This document shows, piece after piece, positions 46,801-55,035 of a stretch of DNA of 64,000 nucleotides (position 1 is its first letter; the number at the start of each line of letters is the position of its first letter). Under the pieces are notes generated by a model, which saw nothing but the letters and a program-made list of their open reading frames with translations, was not told the origin of the DNA and made no database searches. The stretch spans positions 930,001 to 994,000 of the forward strand of contig NZ_JADJCO010000005.1 in NCBI RefSeq assembly GCF_016703145.1, read 5' to 3'. The DNA is from Ottowia sp. Its GTDB lineage: Bacteria > Pseudomonadota > Gammaproteobacteria > Burkholderiales > Burkholderiaceae_C. Both the position numbers and the translations under genes were made by a program.

Positions 46801-47467
46801 CCGCGCCCGCCGTGCTCAGCGCGCAGGTGTAATCGTTGCTCGCCGTGATCGCCACCACGCCGCTGCTCAAACCCGTGACCGGCTGCGGTGCCGGATTGGG
46901 GTTGTTATTGCCGCTGTTGGTCGGGTTGCCGAGCTGGCCGTACCGGTTCGAGCCCCAGCACGTGACCGCGCCCGACGTGGTCAGCGCACAGGTGTGGGCG
47001 ATGCCCGACGCAATCGCCGCCACGCCGCTGCTCAAACCCGTGACCGGCAGCGGTGCCGGATTGGGGTTGTTATTGCCGCTGTTGGTCAGGTTGCCGAGCT
47101 GACCGAACTGGTTCCGACCCCAGCACGTGACCGCGCCCGCCGTGCTCAGCGCGCAGGTGTGGCCGCTGCCCGCCGCGATCGCCGCCACGCCGCTGCTCAA
47201 ACCCGTGACCGGCAGCGGTGCCGGATTGGGGTTGTTATTGCCGCTGTTGGTCAGGTTGCCGAGCTGGCCTCTGTTGTTCAAGCCCCAGCACGTGACCGCG
47301 CCCGCTGTGCTCAGCGCGCAGGTGTGGTCACCCCTCGCCGAGACCTGGGTCACGGTCGGGTCGAGCATGCTCGGCGTCTGCGCCCTTGCGGGCAGGACGG
47401 TCGCGACGGTTGCAAACGTCAGCACGACCCAAGCGAGTCTGAACAATGATTTAAGCGATGGACGCAC
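43868..47467 (-). CDS. RCC1-repeat exported protein with Ig-like domains and IPTL-CTERM anchor
   Basis: 1199 aa from a GTG start with GAGG upstream. A signal peptide (LAWVVLTFATVATVLPARAQ) precedes 14 RCC1-type repeats of about 50 residues, each with HTCAL-STAGAVTCWG-N-GQLGN; the two cysteines per repeat probably form disulfides. Next come Ig-like modules with SQLITFDPLP and the pattern FTGVGNCIVNANQAGN. The end, VPTLSAWLLGLLGAML plus an Arg-rich tail, fits the IPTL-CTERM sorting signal. Probably a beta-propeller at the cell surface; ligand unknown. Codons are GC-rich like the host. Confidence 0.85.
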   Translation of the reverse strand: MRPSLKSLFRLAWVVLTFATVATVLPARAQTPSMLDPTVTQVSARGDHTCALSTAGAVTCWGLNNRGQLGNLTNSGNNNPNPAPLPVTGLSSGVAAIAAGSGHTCALSTAGAVTCWGRNQFGQLGNLTNSGNNNPNPAPLPVTGLSSGVAAIASGIAHTCALTTSGAVTCWGSNRYGQLGNPTNSGNNNPNPAPQPVTGLSSGVVAITASNDYTCALSTAGAVTCWGRNQFGQLGNLTNSGNNNPNPAPLPVTGLGSGVAAIATGAAHTCALSTAGAVTCWGDNFYRQLGNSNSNANPAPQPVAGLSSVAAIAAGDHHTCALSTAGALTCWGDNSVGQLGNPTNSSANPQPVTGLSSGVAAITAGAAHTCALSTAGALTCWGRNQFGQLGNPTNTGNNNANPVPRAVSGYAQGVAYATRPVTISGTPVDQPVGTIAVGGDHTCALTPAGAVTCWGENRFGQLGNPSNSGNYNPNPAPLPVTGLGSGVAAIATGASHTCALSTAGAVTCWGDNLYGQLGNTSNNGNSNANPTPLPVTDLDSGVVAITAGQLHTCALSTAGTVTCWGLNWYGQLGNTTNNGNSNPNPAPQPVAGLSSVVAIAAGDAHTCALTTSGAVTCWGLNNRGQLGNPTNSGNNNPNPAPQPVTGLSSGVVAITANSDHTCALSTAGAVTCWGLNNRGQLGNPTNSGNSNPNPAPQPVTGLSSGVAAITAGRLYTCALTTSGAVTCWGLNNSGQLGNPTNSGNNSSNPAPQPVTGLSGVAAIAAGFSHTCALSTAGAVTCWGSNRNGELGNPTNNGNDNPHPRPLALRSGQSLAFNPPAPTVPLTTIALGGMLSLAAQASAGGSAPIVFDVWTPDTCTVSGTTLAATGAVGALCGVRASRAGGGDGDGGTTAAAPQQLRLLEITRLPQTITFTSTAPGNATVGGATYTVAATGGGSGNEVTFTLDAASTAGACTIASGVVSFTGVGNCIVNANQAGNANYSAAPQVQQTINVGKASQLITFDPLPTVLYGGTGTVTASTTATPGTSYPITFSTTSTDCSVSSAGVVTGINAGTANCQITATQAGDASYEVATETQTLSIGKASQAALTATASPAGVTLGGISTLGTTGGSGTGAVSYAVTAGNAFCTVNGSTLTGTAVGTCTVTATRAADANHEQATATVDVAVRALVPVPTLSAWLLGLLGAMLASIGLARSRHARG
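45060..47335. repeat. Imperfect tandem DNA repeats of the RCC1 array
   Basis: About 14 units of roughly 140-190 bp with long near-identical stretches such as CCCCAGCACGTGACCGCGCC and GACCGGCTGCGGTGCCGGAT. Several adjacent units are almost identical, so copy number is likely to vary by recombination and short-read assembly may collapse them. Confidence 0.8.
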
Positions 47468-47831
47468 AGTATTCCCCTCAATGGCAGTGTGTTGCGGACG
47501 GCAGCCCGCTATTAATTAATAGGACTTACGCAAACCATACAAATTAATGGTCAAGATGATTAATCATGGCTTAGTCAAAGCAATTTCGTCATACATAATT
47601 TTTGACTAATTTTTAAGCAAAGCCCCCAAAGACCCTTGAAATGTGGAATTTCGGTATGCAGGGAATCCAAAATCTTGGCTCAAGCATTCATCTTGGCTTA
47701 TTTGCAAATCATTGATTTACAATGACCTTGAGGATATGTGTATAAGGAGATGGACTTAGTATCACCAATGCACACGGCGCAAGAGAACCAGCCCGAGCCA
47801 CTAATTGAATTTCCATTAGGAATATGGGCCA
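47468..47831. other. AT-rich intergenic region
   Basis: 364 bases, clearly AT-richer than the genes around. It contains the ribosome-binding site of the RCC1 gene at its left edge. One rightward frame of 39 codons (ATG at 47750 to TAA near 47869) follows a GGAG, but the spacing is too tight and it runs antisense into the next gene, so I do not call it. Nothing else is recognised. Confidence 0.4.
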
Positions 47832-48440
47832 TCAAGGCACGCCAGTCAAAGGTATTATTGCCGCATTAAAATGGTTTGTACATGGAGTTTTAGGCGAAAA
47901 TATCACAAGTGCCGGGATCGATGCGTTCGATGACGTACACCACTGCGCAGTCAATCCCGTGATTGATATATGAACACCAAACATGGTCGGACTCGCGAGC
48001 CACCAGTTATTGGTTTCGTTAAAATTCCCTTGCGCAACGGTGAATTTTTCGCATGAATATACTTTATTGGTCAGCGTAGTGATATTTAGAGTACCCTGCA
48101 CAGCAAAATTCAATTGGTTTGGGTAGGTACTCGAACTGTCACATGCCAGCGTTTGCCCAGTCCCCGCCTGCGACTTGAACCACGCTGCGGTAGCATCGGT
48201 TTTATGCCTTCCCGCATTGATCAAGATATACCCTTGATCTTGGCCATTTTCCTTTTTAACCCCAGATGCAACGGGGCCGTAAGCTTGCCCCGGAGATATG
48301 GAGTGCCCTGTCTCGGTGAAACTGAACTCCTTCATGCCTGCGATGTCGAAATAGACATAGTTGGGCCATGAGGTAGCGTCCGCGGAGCTAAGGAAGCATG
48401 CGGCGAAAATTGCTAGGGGAAATTTTTTATTCATAGCCAT
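47832..48440 (-). CDS. Exported protein of unknown function
   Basis: 202 aa with a signal peptide (KKFPLAIFAACFLSSADA) and a mature part rich in Thr, Ser, Asn and aromatic residues, with four cysteines (TLACDSSS, VYSCEKF, QWCTSS, KTPCTNH) that could form two disulfides. I recognise no domain. Its composition is AT-rich, unlike the host core genes, and it sits with two other AT-rich genes of unknown function, so horizontal origin is likely. Confidence 0.6.
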   Translation of the reverse strand: MAMNKKFPLAIFAACFLSSADATSWPNYVYFDIAGMKEFSFTETGHSISPGQAYGPVASGVKKENGQDQGYILINAGRHKTDATAAWFKSQAGTGQTLACDSSSTYPNQLNFAVQGTLNITTLTNKVYSCEKFTVAQGNFNETNNWWLASPTMFGVHISITGLTAQWCTSSNASIPALVIFSPKTPCTNHFNAAIIPLTGVP

Positions 48441-48915
48441 ATCCGTTGAATAGAACGAATTTTATTAAATGGTGCGAGCCCAAGCAGATAGTATTTTCCA
48501 AATACCCACCTAGTTTCGGGGGAGACGCGTTTTTATCATCTTAGTGAAAGACTATGTCTTCCATTAGGTCATTGTTAATACTGATACCAGGGGTGCAGCG
48601 TCGAACCCGTCAACCTTGGGTCCAATATCATCTGTGGTAAAACGCCGCGGACTAGGCGGAGCGTGGGCATAGTCACTTCCCCTCGACAAATCGGATTGCC
48701 AGTCCCGCCTTTGCGACTACTCCCTAGTCTCTACTCTCTTGGGGGCACGCAGTTTTTCGCCAATCTGTACGTAGATTTCCTTGAGCCGCTCCCGTGCGGC
48801 AACCTGTTCCTGATTAATAGAATCGACTAGGGGTGTTTTTGTGGAATTAGGGTCAGATAAAAATTATCACCCTCCTTCAAAAATACCAGGTTGTGGCCAC
48901 CACGGGGCATCACGT
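48441..48915. other. Intergenic region in the AT-rich accessory stretch
   Basis: 475 bases without a convincing gene. AATTAGGGTCAGATAAAAATTA near 48845 resembles sequence often left beside transposase genes, and the GC-richer piece 48590-48800 may be a remnant of a lost insertion. No frame with a recognisable product is present. Confidence 0.4.
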
Positions 48916-49260
48916 TCAGTTGCAGTCGCTACAGATCGCATCATAATTTTCGCACACCTTCTTGATGACGGCCTTGATCTGGCCGATGTTGGCGATGGTG
49001 CACGCCCCGTTGGCCTGCCCGGCGTTAAACTGTTCCCCGTTCAAAAAGTTCTTGTGGTTAGACCCACTGGCGGAGAACGTGAGGCCGGTGGTCAGGCAAT
49101 GCAAATGGGGGTAGATTTTTCCATTGTTGGATCCATCGGAGGTGTAGTAGTCCTGGTTATTGCAGTACGCCTTTTTGGGACTGACCGCATGCGCCGCAGA
49201 CTGACTGCCCAGGATGATAGCGGCAAGCACAAAAATTTTTAGGTGCAGTTTCTTCATCAT
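48916..49260 (-). CDS. Small exported cysteine-containing protein of unknown function
   Basis: 114 aa with signal peptide MMKKLHLKIFVLAAIILGSQ then SAAHA. The mature part has six cysteines (YCNNQ, HLHCLTT, GACTI, KVCEN, ICSDC) and ends in a Cys-x2-Cys motif. AGGAG precedes the ATG. Composition is AT-rich. Resembles small secreted periplasmic proteins, but no family is recognised. Confidence 0.6.
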   Translation of the reverse strand: MMKKLHLKIFVLAAIILGSQSAAHAVSPKKAYCNNQDYYTSDGSNNGKIYPHLHCLTTGLTFSASGSNHKNFLNGEQFNAGQANGACTIANIGQIKAVIKKVCENYDAICSDCN

Positions 49261-49385
49261 TGGCTCCTTCTCAGGTTAGCTTGAACGAATCAAACTTGGG
49301 TAGAGTGGCTTCAGCTCCGCTTCTGCTTCTTGTAGTGGGGGAATTGCGCCTTGGCGTCTTGCACTGCTTCGCTGACGGCAATCTC

Positions 49386-49462
49386 GTCATTCCCGCGCTG
49401 GCGGGAATCCAGAACGCTTGCGGGAGCACAGGACTCCCGCCTTCACGGGAACGACGGAGATA
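49386..49462. repeat. Inverted GTCATTCCCGCG-type repeat
   Basis: CGTCATTCCCGCGCTGGCGG is followed by GAATCCAGAACGC, then an inverted half ending GCCTTCACGGGAACGAC. This belongs to the common CATTCCCGCGnnGGCGGGAATCC family. Another half-copy is at 52264-52292. It lies in the 303-bp gap between two accessory genes; the open frame crossing it (49271-49567) is a by-product of the repeat. Confidence 0.65.
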
Positions 49463-49563
49463 TCTACTTAACTGACTGGCATTGGCGTTAGGGAAATTTT
49501 CTTCTTCATATCCCCTTCTTTGACCAAGCAACCATATATCAGGTATATGCCATATTTCGACCA

Positions 49564-51252
49564 TCAATCAAAGTGGCTGTAAGGCTCTGCGTCAACGTAG
49601 TAATATTTGACGGTCCAGTTGAAGCCACGATCAAATTTACCTTCAACGTAAATAGCACCATAATTCGTAGAGATAATTTTTTCAGTTGCCTTCTTCCAAA
49701 AACCATTACTTCCATCATGCCAATTGGAAATTACTTCCCAACCTACAATCATATGTTTCGGATCAGGCCCGAATGCAATATTCCTCGACCGATAACCACA
49801 TCCTGGCGCGTCGTCTCGAGCGTTCACTGTTGACACATAGAGCTTAATGCTTTCGGGATCCTCTGAGGCTGTATGACCAAATTCCCAAACATTGCTCGTC
49901 GAGGATTCAGATATTTTCGATCCATGAGTTGGCTCACTATGTGCCATTCCAATGAGAGCGTCATAGAAGTCTTGACGAGAGCGAATTTTCTTCATCTGTG
50001 CTACGAGATCGTTCGCCTTAGATTGGAACGAGGCTCGCATCTTCCCGTCGGTAGCAAGCTTGGATTGATTGGAGCTTATGCCTGAATCAACGTCAATAAA
50101 ATAATTACCAAGTTGCTGACTGTAAAAGTCAGGGAGAGAATTATATAGAACTCTAACTTCCCAGAGCTGAGTATAAAGTTCCCGAAGTTCAGTAAATTCC
50201 TCTGTACTGACATTCACGCGACGTGGATATCCCGGATGGAGGGAATTATAGTGAATGAGCTTCGCACGCTGCGGAACTCCGACCTGATGCTCCTTGAACC
50301 ACTTTAGCGCGTCTGGTACATCCGTGGGGGTGCTCACAATAGGCTGACTTTTTACATCATCCACGCCGATCATGTATACACGGGAAGAAATTTGAATACC
50401 AAAATGCGCCGCATCATTTTCAAATTTAGCACTACCATTCTTTGAAAATAGACCCTCTACCGAAACCCCTGCACTGGCCTCAAAACTTTTCAATTCATTT
50501 GAAGATTTCGCTTTCAAGTTATATATCGCTTGAAAACTGGATGCATTTTGCTTGGATGCTACGAAATAATCTCCGTACGTTGCGCGGAATTTATCAGGAT
50601 CATTCCTCATGATATTCTTGGCTTCGTCGGTAAGCACGTAACCAGATTTCGGCGAAGCTTCAAATACGGCGTCCTGAACTTTGCATTCGACAATATATGT
50701 TATTTCCAGGGCACTTTGACGAATATCTGTCAGGTACTTGATTGACTCGTCTATGGAAACGCCTTCGATATTATACTCCCCCTTCGTTGATGTTTCGATC
50801 TTATGATTCATAGAATCAAAACTAGCAATCACATCAAACTTCTCCGTGCTGTTATGTATTTTTGCGGGAATGGTCTGAAATGGCACTAGAGCAGATACGC
50901 CCATGGTGTTGCCGGTGATGGCATCGACGCCTACGCCTTCCGCATATGATGATGCCCAAGGTACATCGGGAAGCATAGGATCCAGATCGGAACCTGGTTG
51001 CTCGATAGCTACAGCTGCGAATGCAATGACTGAACTCACCTGGATTGTTTGATGAGGGTTACCGCGAACGTTTGCATCATAAATAATATCGACTGTCTTA
51101 GCGCCACTGATTGTGTTTTTTGGATTGCTGCATTGGAATTGAATGGCCCCTCCGGTAATATTAGTCAAAACGACATTCATGGGCTGTGCCGTCATTGTGA
51201 GAATTTTTTGAACATCATGTGCCGCCGCTTGAATCAAAGTAACAGTTGTCAT
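49564..51252 (-). CDS. Large AT-rich protein of unknown function, possible MACPF-like pore former
   Basis: 562 aa from ATG 51252 (GGAG 5 bp upstream), without a signal peptide. The first 90 residues look like a beta-sandwich (TVTLIQAAAHDVQKILTMTA, NVVLTNITGGAIQFQC). The middle contains YGDYFVASKQNASSFQAIYN and ELKSFEASAGVSVEGLFS, with alternating polar/apolar residues as in membrane-inserting hairpins of MACPF/CDC proteins. The C-terminal 150 residues (GYRSRNIAFGPDPKHMIVGW) could be a lectin-like or beta-prism module. The fold is a guess. Strongly AT-rich, suggesting transfer from another host. Confidence 0.5.
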   Translation of the reverse strand: MTTVTLIQAAAHDVQKILTMTAQPMNVVLTNITGGAIQFQCSNPKNTISGAKTVDIIYDANVRGNPHQTIQVSSVIAFAAVAIEQPGSDLDPMLPDVPWASSYAEGVGVDAITGNTMGVSALVPFQTIPAKIHNSTEKFDVIASFDSMNHKIETSTKGEYNIEGVSIDESIKYLTDIRQSALEITYIVECKVQDAVFEASPKSGYVLTDEAKNIMRNDPDKFRATYGDYFVASKQNASSFQAIYNLKAKSSNELKSFEASAGVSVEGLFSKNGSAKFENDAAHFGIQISSRVYMIGVDDVKSQPIVSTPTDVPDALKWFKEHQVGVPQRAKLIHYNSLHPGYPRRVNVSTEEFTELRELYTQLWEVRVLYNSLPDFYSQQLGNYFIDVDSGISSNQSKLATDGKMRASFQSKANDLVAQMKKIRSRQDFYDALIGMAHSEPTHGSKISESSTSNVWEFGHTASEDPESIKLYVSTVNARDDAPGCGYRSRNIAFGPDPKHMIVGWEVISNWHDGSNGFWKKATEKIISTNYGAIYVEGKFDRGFNWTVKYYYVDAEPYSHFD

Positions 51253-51545
51253 TGAATTCTCCGTTTGGATTAAAAATAAGGGTAGTGCATGAGATTTCCC
51301 AACGAATTTCACGTCCGCAACGTCATCTCATCGAGCAGAGTGAACTTGCGAGTTCCAACGTGACTCACGTCGCAACAGCGAACTAAACTGAAATTGGAAT
51401 CCCGAACCCGCCCCCTTTTTTGGCGCGCAGATTTTTTGCGAGCACCTGCAGCGTATCCAACCGTTTCAAATCTTCACATCACGTAAATTACTGATTGGCG
51501 TTACGATACGTTACGGTAGCGTAGCGAGCCAAGCCATCCCACCCC

Positions 51546-52256
51546 ATGCCCCAAGCCATCCTGATCGTTGAAGACGAGCCGCCCATGCAGGCGCGGCTGC
51601 GCCGCATCCTGGCGGGCCTGGGCCATGCCGATGGCTTGCTGCATTGCGCGGCGGACATGGCCCAGGGCCAGGCGCTGGCCAATCAAGCAGCGTATGCGCT
51701 GGCGCTGGTCGATCTGGGCCTGCCGGACGGCAACGGCATCGAGCTGATCCGCTGGCTGCATCGGTGCGATCCGGGTTTGCCGGTGCTGGTGATTTCGGCC
51801 TGGAGCACGGAGGAGATGATTCTTGGCGCGCTGCGCGCGGGCGCCAGCGGCTATGTGCTGAAAGAGCGCGATGACGCCGAGATTGCGATGTCGCTGAGCA
51901 GCGTGCTGCGCGGCGGCGCGCCGATCGACCCGTTCATCGCGCGGCGCATTCTGGCGCTGATCGGCAGCGCGGATGCGCCTGGTGGCAACGGCGGCACGGC
52001 TGGGGCGGCGGTGGCGGTGGCGGGCGTGCCGCAAGCAGCAGGGTGCGAGGTGGAGATGCCAGCCTCGTTCAGCATGCGCGAGCGGGACATTCTGGCGCTG
52101 ATCGCCAAGGGCCTGAGCAACCGCGAAATCGCCGAGCAGATGCAGCGGTCACGCCGGACGGTGGAGTCCCATGTGCGCCACATCTACGCCAAGCTGGCCG
52201 TGAACTCGCGCACGCAGGCCGTGCACCTGGCGCGCGAGCGCGGGTTGCTGAAGTAA
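51546..52256 (+). CDS. LuxR/NarL-type response regulator
   Basis: 236 aa. The receiver has ED in LIVEDEPPM, phospho-acceptor D56 in LALVDLGLPDGNGIE, and K in GYVLKERDD; a Gly/Ala-rich linker leads to the LuxR domain FSMRERDILALIAKGLSNRE then IAEQMQRSRRTVESHVRHIY. The likely kinase partner is encoded at 52998-54878 on the same strand, with mazEF in between on the other strand. Confidence 0.92.
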   Translation: MPQAILIVEDEPPMQARLRRILAGLGHADGLLHCAADMAQGQALANQAAYALALVDLGLPDGNGIELIRWLHRCDPGLPVLVISAWSTEEMILGALRAGASGYVLKERDDAEIAMSLSSVLRGGAPIDPFIARRILALIGSADAPGGNGGTAGAAVAVAGVPQAAGCEVEMPASFSMRERDILALIAKGLSNREIAEQMQRSRRTVESHVRHIYAKLAVNSRTQAVHLARERGLLK

Positions 52257-52263
52257 AAGTGTT

Positions 52264-52292
52264 CGTCATTCCCGCGAAGGCGGGAATCCACC
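52264..52292 (+). repeat. GTCATTCCCGCG-type repeat, half copy
   Basis: CGTCATTCCCGCGAAGGCGG then GAATCCACC is the same repeat family as at 49386-49462, located directly after the response regulator stop. The internal TTCCCGCGAAGGCGGGAA dyad may act as its transcription end. Confidence 0.6.
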
Positions 52293-52333
52293 GTGCAACC
52301 CCCTCGCGAAGCGAGCAATAAAGACGCTGCAGC

Positions 52334-52669
52334 TTACGGTTTGCCGATCAATGCCAGCGCTTTGGTGCGGACTTCTGACAACTCAGCCGCCGCTGCACGG
52401 CCTTTGCGCATGGCCTTGCGTGCCCGCCAGTCGAGGCTCTTCAACTGGTCCGCGAGCGCCACGCCGGAACGCGCTCCGGCAATCAGCACTTCGAACGGGT
52501 AGCCCTTGATCTGCGTGGTCATGGGGCAGCAGAGCATCAGGCCTGTCTTGCCGTTGTACGTGGCGGGGCTGATGACCAGCGCTGGGCGGTGGCCGGCCTG
52601 TTCGCGTCCGGCTTGCGGGTCGAACAACAGCCAGACAATGTCACCGGCATCCGGGACATAACGTGGCAT
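52334..52669 (-). CDS. mazF: MazF/PemK-type endoribonuclease toxin
   Basis: 111 aa from ATG 52669 (the preceding MazE stop is at 52672). The family pattern is clear: DAGDIVWLLFDPQAGREQAG, HRPALVISPATYN, LMLCCPMTTQIKGYPFEV, and SLDWRARKA in place of the usual SVDWRAR. Cuts RNA at short sequences. Pairs with the upstream MazE-like antitoxin. Confidence 0.92.
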   Translation of the reverse strand: MPRYVPDAGDIVWLLFDPQAGREQAGHRPALVISPATYNGKTGLMLCCPMTTQIKGYPFEVLIAGARSGVALADQLKSLDWRARKAMRKGRAAAAELSEVRTKALALIGKP

Positions 52670-52671
52670 GG

Positions 52672-52935
52672 CTAGCGCCACTCTTTTCCAACTGCCTTGC
52701 CAAAGTCTGCCTCGGCATGCAGGTTGTCCGGCGTGATTGCGGCCAGCAGCGCGTCCAGACTGGGGGCCAGTGCAAGCACCGGTTGCAAGATAATGCGACC
52801 GCCTTCCTCATGCATATCCACCGCTGCGTCCACCTTGAGTCTGGCGGCCTGCATGATCGCGGCGGGAATGCGCACGGACGCGCTGTTGCCCCATTTTTTG
52901 ATCTGAATTCGCACGATGCTGCTCTTTCTTCTCAT
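52672..52935 (-). CDS. mazE: MazE-type antitoxin
   Basis: 87 aa. The AbrB-type DNA-binding fold is shown by RIQIKKWGNSASVRIPAAIM and VDMHEEGGRIILQP, followed by an acidic, flexible tail (AITPDNLHAEADFGKAVGKE) that would block MazF. First gene of the mazEF pair, located between a response regulator and its probable kinase. Confidence 0.92.
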   Translation of the reverse strand: MRRKSSIVRIQIKKWGNSASVRIPAAIMQAARLKVDAAVDMHEEGGRIILQPVLALAPSLDALLAAITPDNLHAEADFGKAVGKEWR

Positions 52936-52997
52936 GTATCTACAATGTTGATACTAGCCCGCAAATGCCGGGCTGTCAATCTTGAAAGGCACGGCCG

Positions 52998-54878
52998 TTG
53001 ATCCTTCGTCTCGTCCGCTGCCTGGTGTGCCTGCTTGCGCTCTGCGTGAACACCGCGACCACCGCGACCACCGCGAGCGTGGCGCAGGACGCAGGCCGCG
53101 CTTGGCCGAACCGCGTCGAGGCGGTGCGCAGCGACTGGAGCGCGCAGGTGCCGCCCGTGACGGGCTGGCAGGCGGTGACGCTGCCCGACGACTGGAGCAC
53201 GCGCTGGCCCACGTTTGACGGCGTGGTGTGGTACCGGCTGACCTGGACGGCGCCCGCGCCGTTGGCGGACACCGGCCTGCTGCTGGAATACCTGATCATG
53301 GCCGGTGCGGTTCGCATCAATGGCACCGAGATTGCGCGTGACACCAGCCTGGTGGAGCCGCTGACGCGGATGTGGAACATGCCGCGCTACTTTTTGCTGG
53401 CCGCGCCGCTGCTGCAGGCGGGCGACAACACCCTGCTGATCCGGGTGTCGGGGTTGGCGGCCTATCAGCCGGGGCTGGGGGCGGTGCGCCTGGGTGCGCC
53501 CGTCGTGGTGCAGGCCGCGTATGAGCGCGAACGCTGGCAGCGGCGTGATCTGAACCTCTATTCGACGGCGCTGTGCGCGACGCTGGGTTGTTTCTTTCTG
53601 GTGTTGTGGCTGCTGCGGCGGCAAGAGGTGGCCTACGGCTGGTATGGCGTGCAGCAACTGCTGTGGGTGGGCGTGGCGTGGAACCAGATCACCACCAGCG
53701 TGTGGCCGTTCGCCACCACCGATGCGTTCGAGGCGTTCAACACCATGGCGGTGGTGGTCTATGTGGCCTGCTACGCGATGTTCGTGCTGCGCTTTTGCGA
53801 TTTGCGCTGGCCGCGGCGCGAGGCATGGCTGTGGGCGATGGCGCTGGCAGGGTGCGGGTGGCTGCTGCTGGCGCCGCACACCGGGATGCGCCTGGCGCGC
53901 GATGCGCTCACGCTGTGGGCGCTGGGGGTGTATCTGCTGACCAACCTGGTGTTTGTGCATGTGGCCTGGCGCCACGGGCGCACCGATCAGCGCGCGCTGG
54001 CGCTGATCGCGCTGCTGATGCTGGTCGCGGCGGTGCATGACGGGCTGACTTTTGTGCGGGTGATTCCCGGCAATGACTACTACGCGACGGCCACGGTGCA
54101 ACTGTCGGTGATTGGCGTGGCGGTGGTGCTGGCGTGGAATTTCGTGCGCAACCTGCGCCGCATCGAGGGCTTCAACACCGAGCTGCAACGCAATGTGGCG
54201 GCGGCGCGCGCCGAACTGGCGAGCACGCTGGCGCGGCAGCACGAGCTGGAGCTGGTGCATGCGCGGCTGGGCGAGCGGGTGAGCCTGGCGCATGACCTGC
54301 ACGATGGCCTGGGCGGCATGCTGATTGGCAACATCGCGGCGCTGGAACAGGCACCGAGCCATCTGCCCTCACGCGAGGTGCTGGGCATGTTCCGCGAGCT
54401 GCGCGACGACCTGCGGCTGATCATCGACACCGCCGCGGCCCAGCAGTACGGCGAGCATTCGCTGGATGAGTTGCTGGCGCCGCTGCGCCACCGCACGACG
54501 CGCCAGTTCGAGCCGCACGACATCGACGTGCGCTGGCGCGTGGAAAACCTGGAGCGGGTGTACCTGAGCACCACGCAGAGCCTTGACCTGCTGCGCGTGG
54601 TGCAGGAGGCGCTGGCCAATGTGCTCAAGCACGCGGGTGCCCGTCAGGTGCGCATTGAGCTGGTGCATGCCGATGGCGCGCTGCGCCTTGCCATCAGCGA
54701 CGACGGCGTGGGCCTGTGCGCGGACGGCGAAGGCGCACCGGGCACCGGCATGCACAGCATGCAAGCCCGCGCGCGGCGCCTGGGCGCGACGCTGTCCGTC
54801 GCATCGGAGCCCGGCGCGACGGTGGTGCGGCTGCGCATGCCGTGGGCGCTGGATGAGGGCAAGGCCGACGCGGCCTGA
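52998..54878 (+). CDS. NarX-type sensor histidine kinase with 7TM-like membrane domain
   Basis: 626 aa from TTG 52998 with GAAAGG upstream. A signal segment and a periplasmic beta-rich domain (about 45-175, with FDGVVWYRLTWTAP and NGTEIARDTSLVEP) precede about seven membrane helices (about 190-385). Next come a coiled coil, the HisKA_3 box HDLHDGLGGML with H435, and the ATPase domain with VVQEALANVLKHAG and ISDDGVGL. The architecture resembles 7TMR-DISM sensors. Probably phosphorylates the response regulator at 51546-52256. Confidence 0.9.
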   Translation: MILRLVRCLVCLLALCVNTATTATTASVAQDAGRAWPNRVEAVRSDWSAQVPPVTGWQAVTLPDDWSTRWPTFDGVVWYRLTWTAPAPLADTGLLLEYLIMAGAVRINGTEIARDTSLVEPLTRMWNMPRYFLLAAPLLQAGDNTLLIRVSGLAAYQPGLGAVRLGAPVVVQAAYERERWQRRDLNLYSTALCATLGCFFLVLWLLRRQEVAYGWYGVQQLLWVGVAWNQITTSVWPFATTDAFEAFNTMAVVVYVACYAMFVLRFCDLRWPRREAWLWAMALAGCGWLLLAPHTGMRLARDALTLWALGVYLLTNLVFVHVAWRHGRTDQRALALIALLMLVAAVHDGLTFVRVIPGNDYYATATVQLSVIGVAVVLAWNFVRNLRRIEGFNTELQRNVAAARAELASTLARQHELELVHARLGERVSLAHDLHDGLGGMLIGNIAALEQAPSHLPSREVLGMFRELRDDLRLIIDTAAAQQYGEHSLDELLAPLRHRTTRQFEPHDIDVRWRVENLERVYLSTTQSLDLLRVVQEALANVLKHAGARQVRIELVHADGALRLAISDDGVGLCADGEGAPGTGMHSMQARARRLGATLSVASEPGATVVRLRMPWALDEGKADAA

Positions 54879-54951
54879 ATCGCCATCCCCGGAAGATGGG
54901 CCGGTAGAGGATTTTCACCTCCGGGTCGGCGCACCTGCCGGCTGACACCCA

Positions 54952-54985
54952 AAAACAAAGCCACTGCAAGCAGTGGCTTTGTTTT
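54952..54985. terminator. Bidirectional intrinsic terminator
   Basis: Positions 54952-54967 and 54970-54985 are perfectly complementary over 16 bases (CAAAGCCACTGC core), ending in A-rich and T-rich sides that give a T-run in either direction. It follows the sensor kinase stop by about 75 bp. Confidence 0.88.
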
Positions 54986-55035
54986 GCGCCAGGCGCATCG
55001 AATGGCCGGGCCATCCGTGCGCCGATCCCGGCATC

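Noticed and set aside
45060..47335. Regularly spaced near-identical DNA repeats resembling a CRISPR array
   Set aside because: Units are about 140-190 bp, in frame, and encode RCC1 repeats; there are no short palindromic repeats with unique spacers and no cas genes.
47750..47869. 39-codon rightward frame after GGAG
   Set aside because: Ribosome site overlaps the start too closely, the end is antisense to the next gene and the peptide has no recognisable feature.
49271..49567. 98-codon minus-strand frame upstream of the small exported protein
   Set aside because: Most of it is translated intergenic repeat (GTCATTCCCGCG type) and it has no ribosome site.
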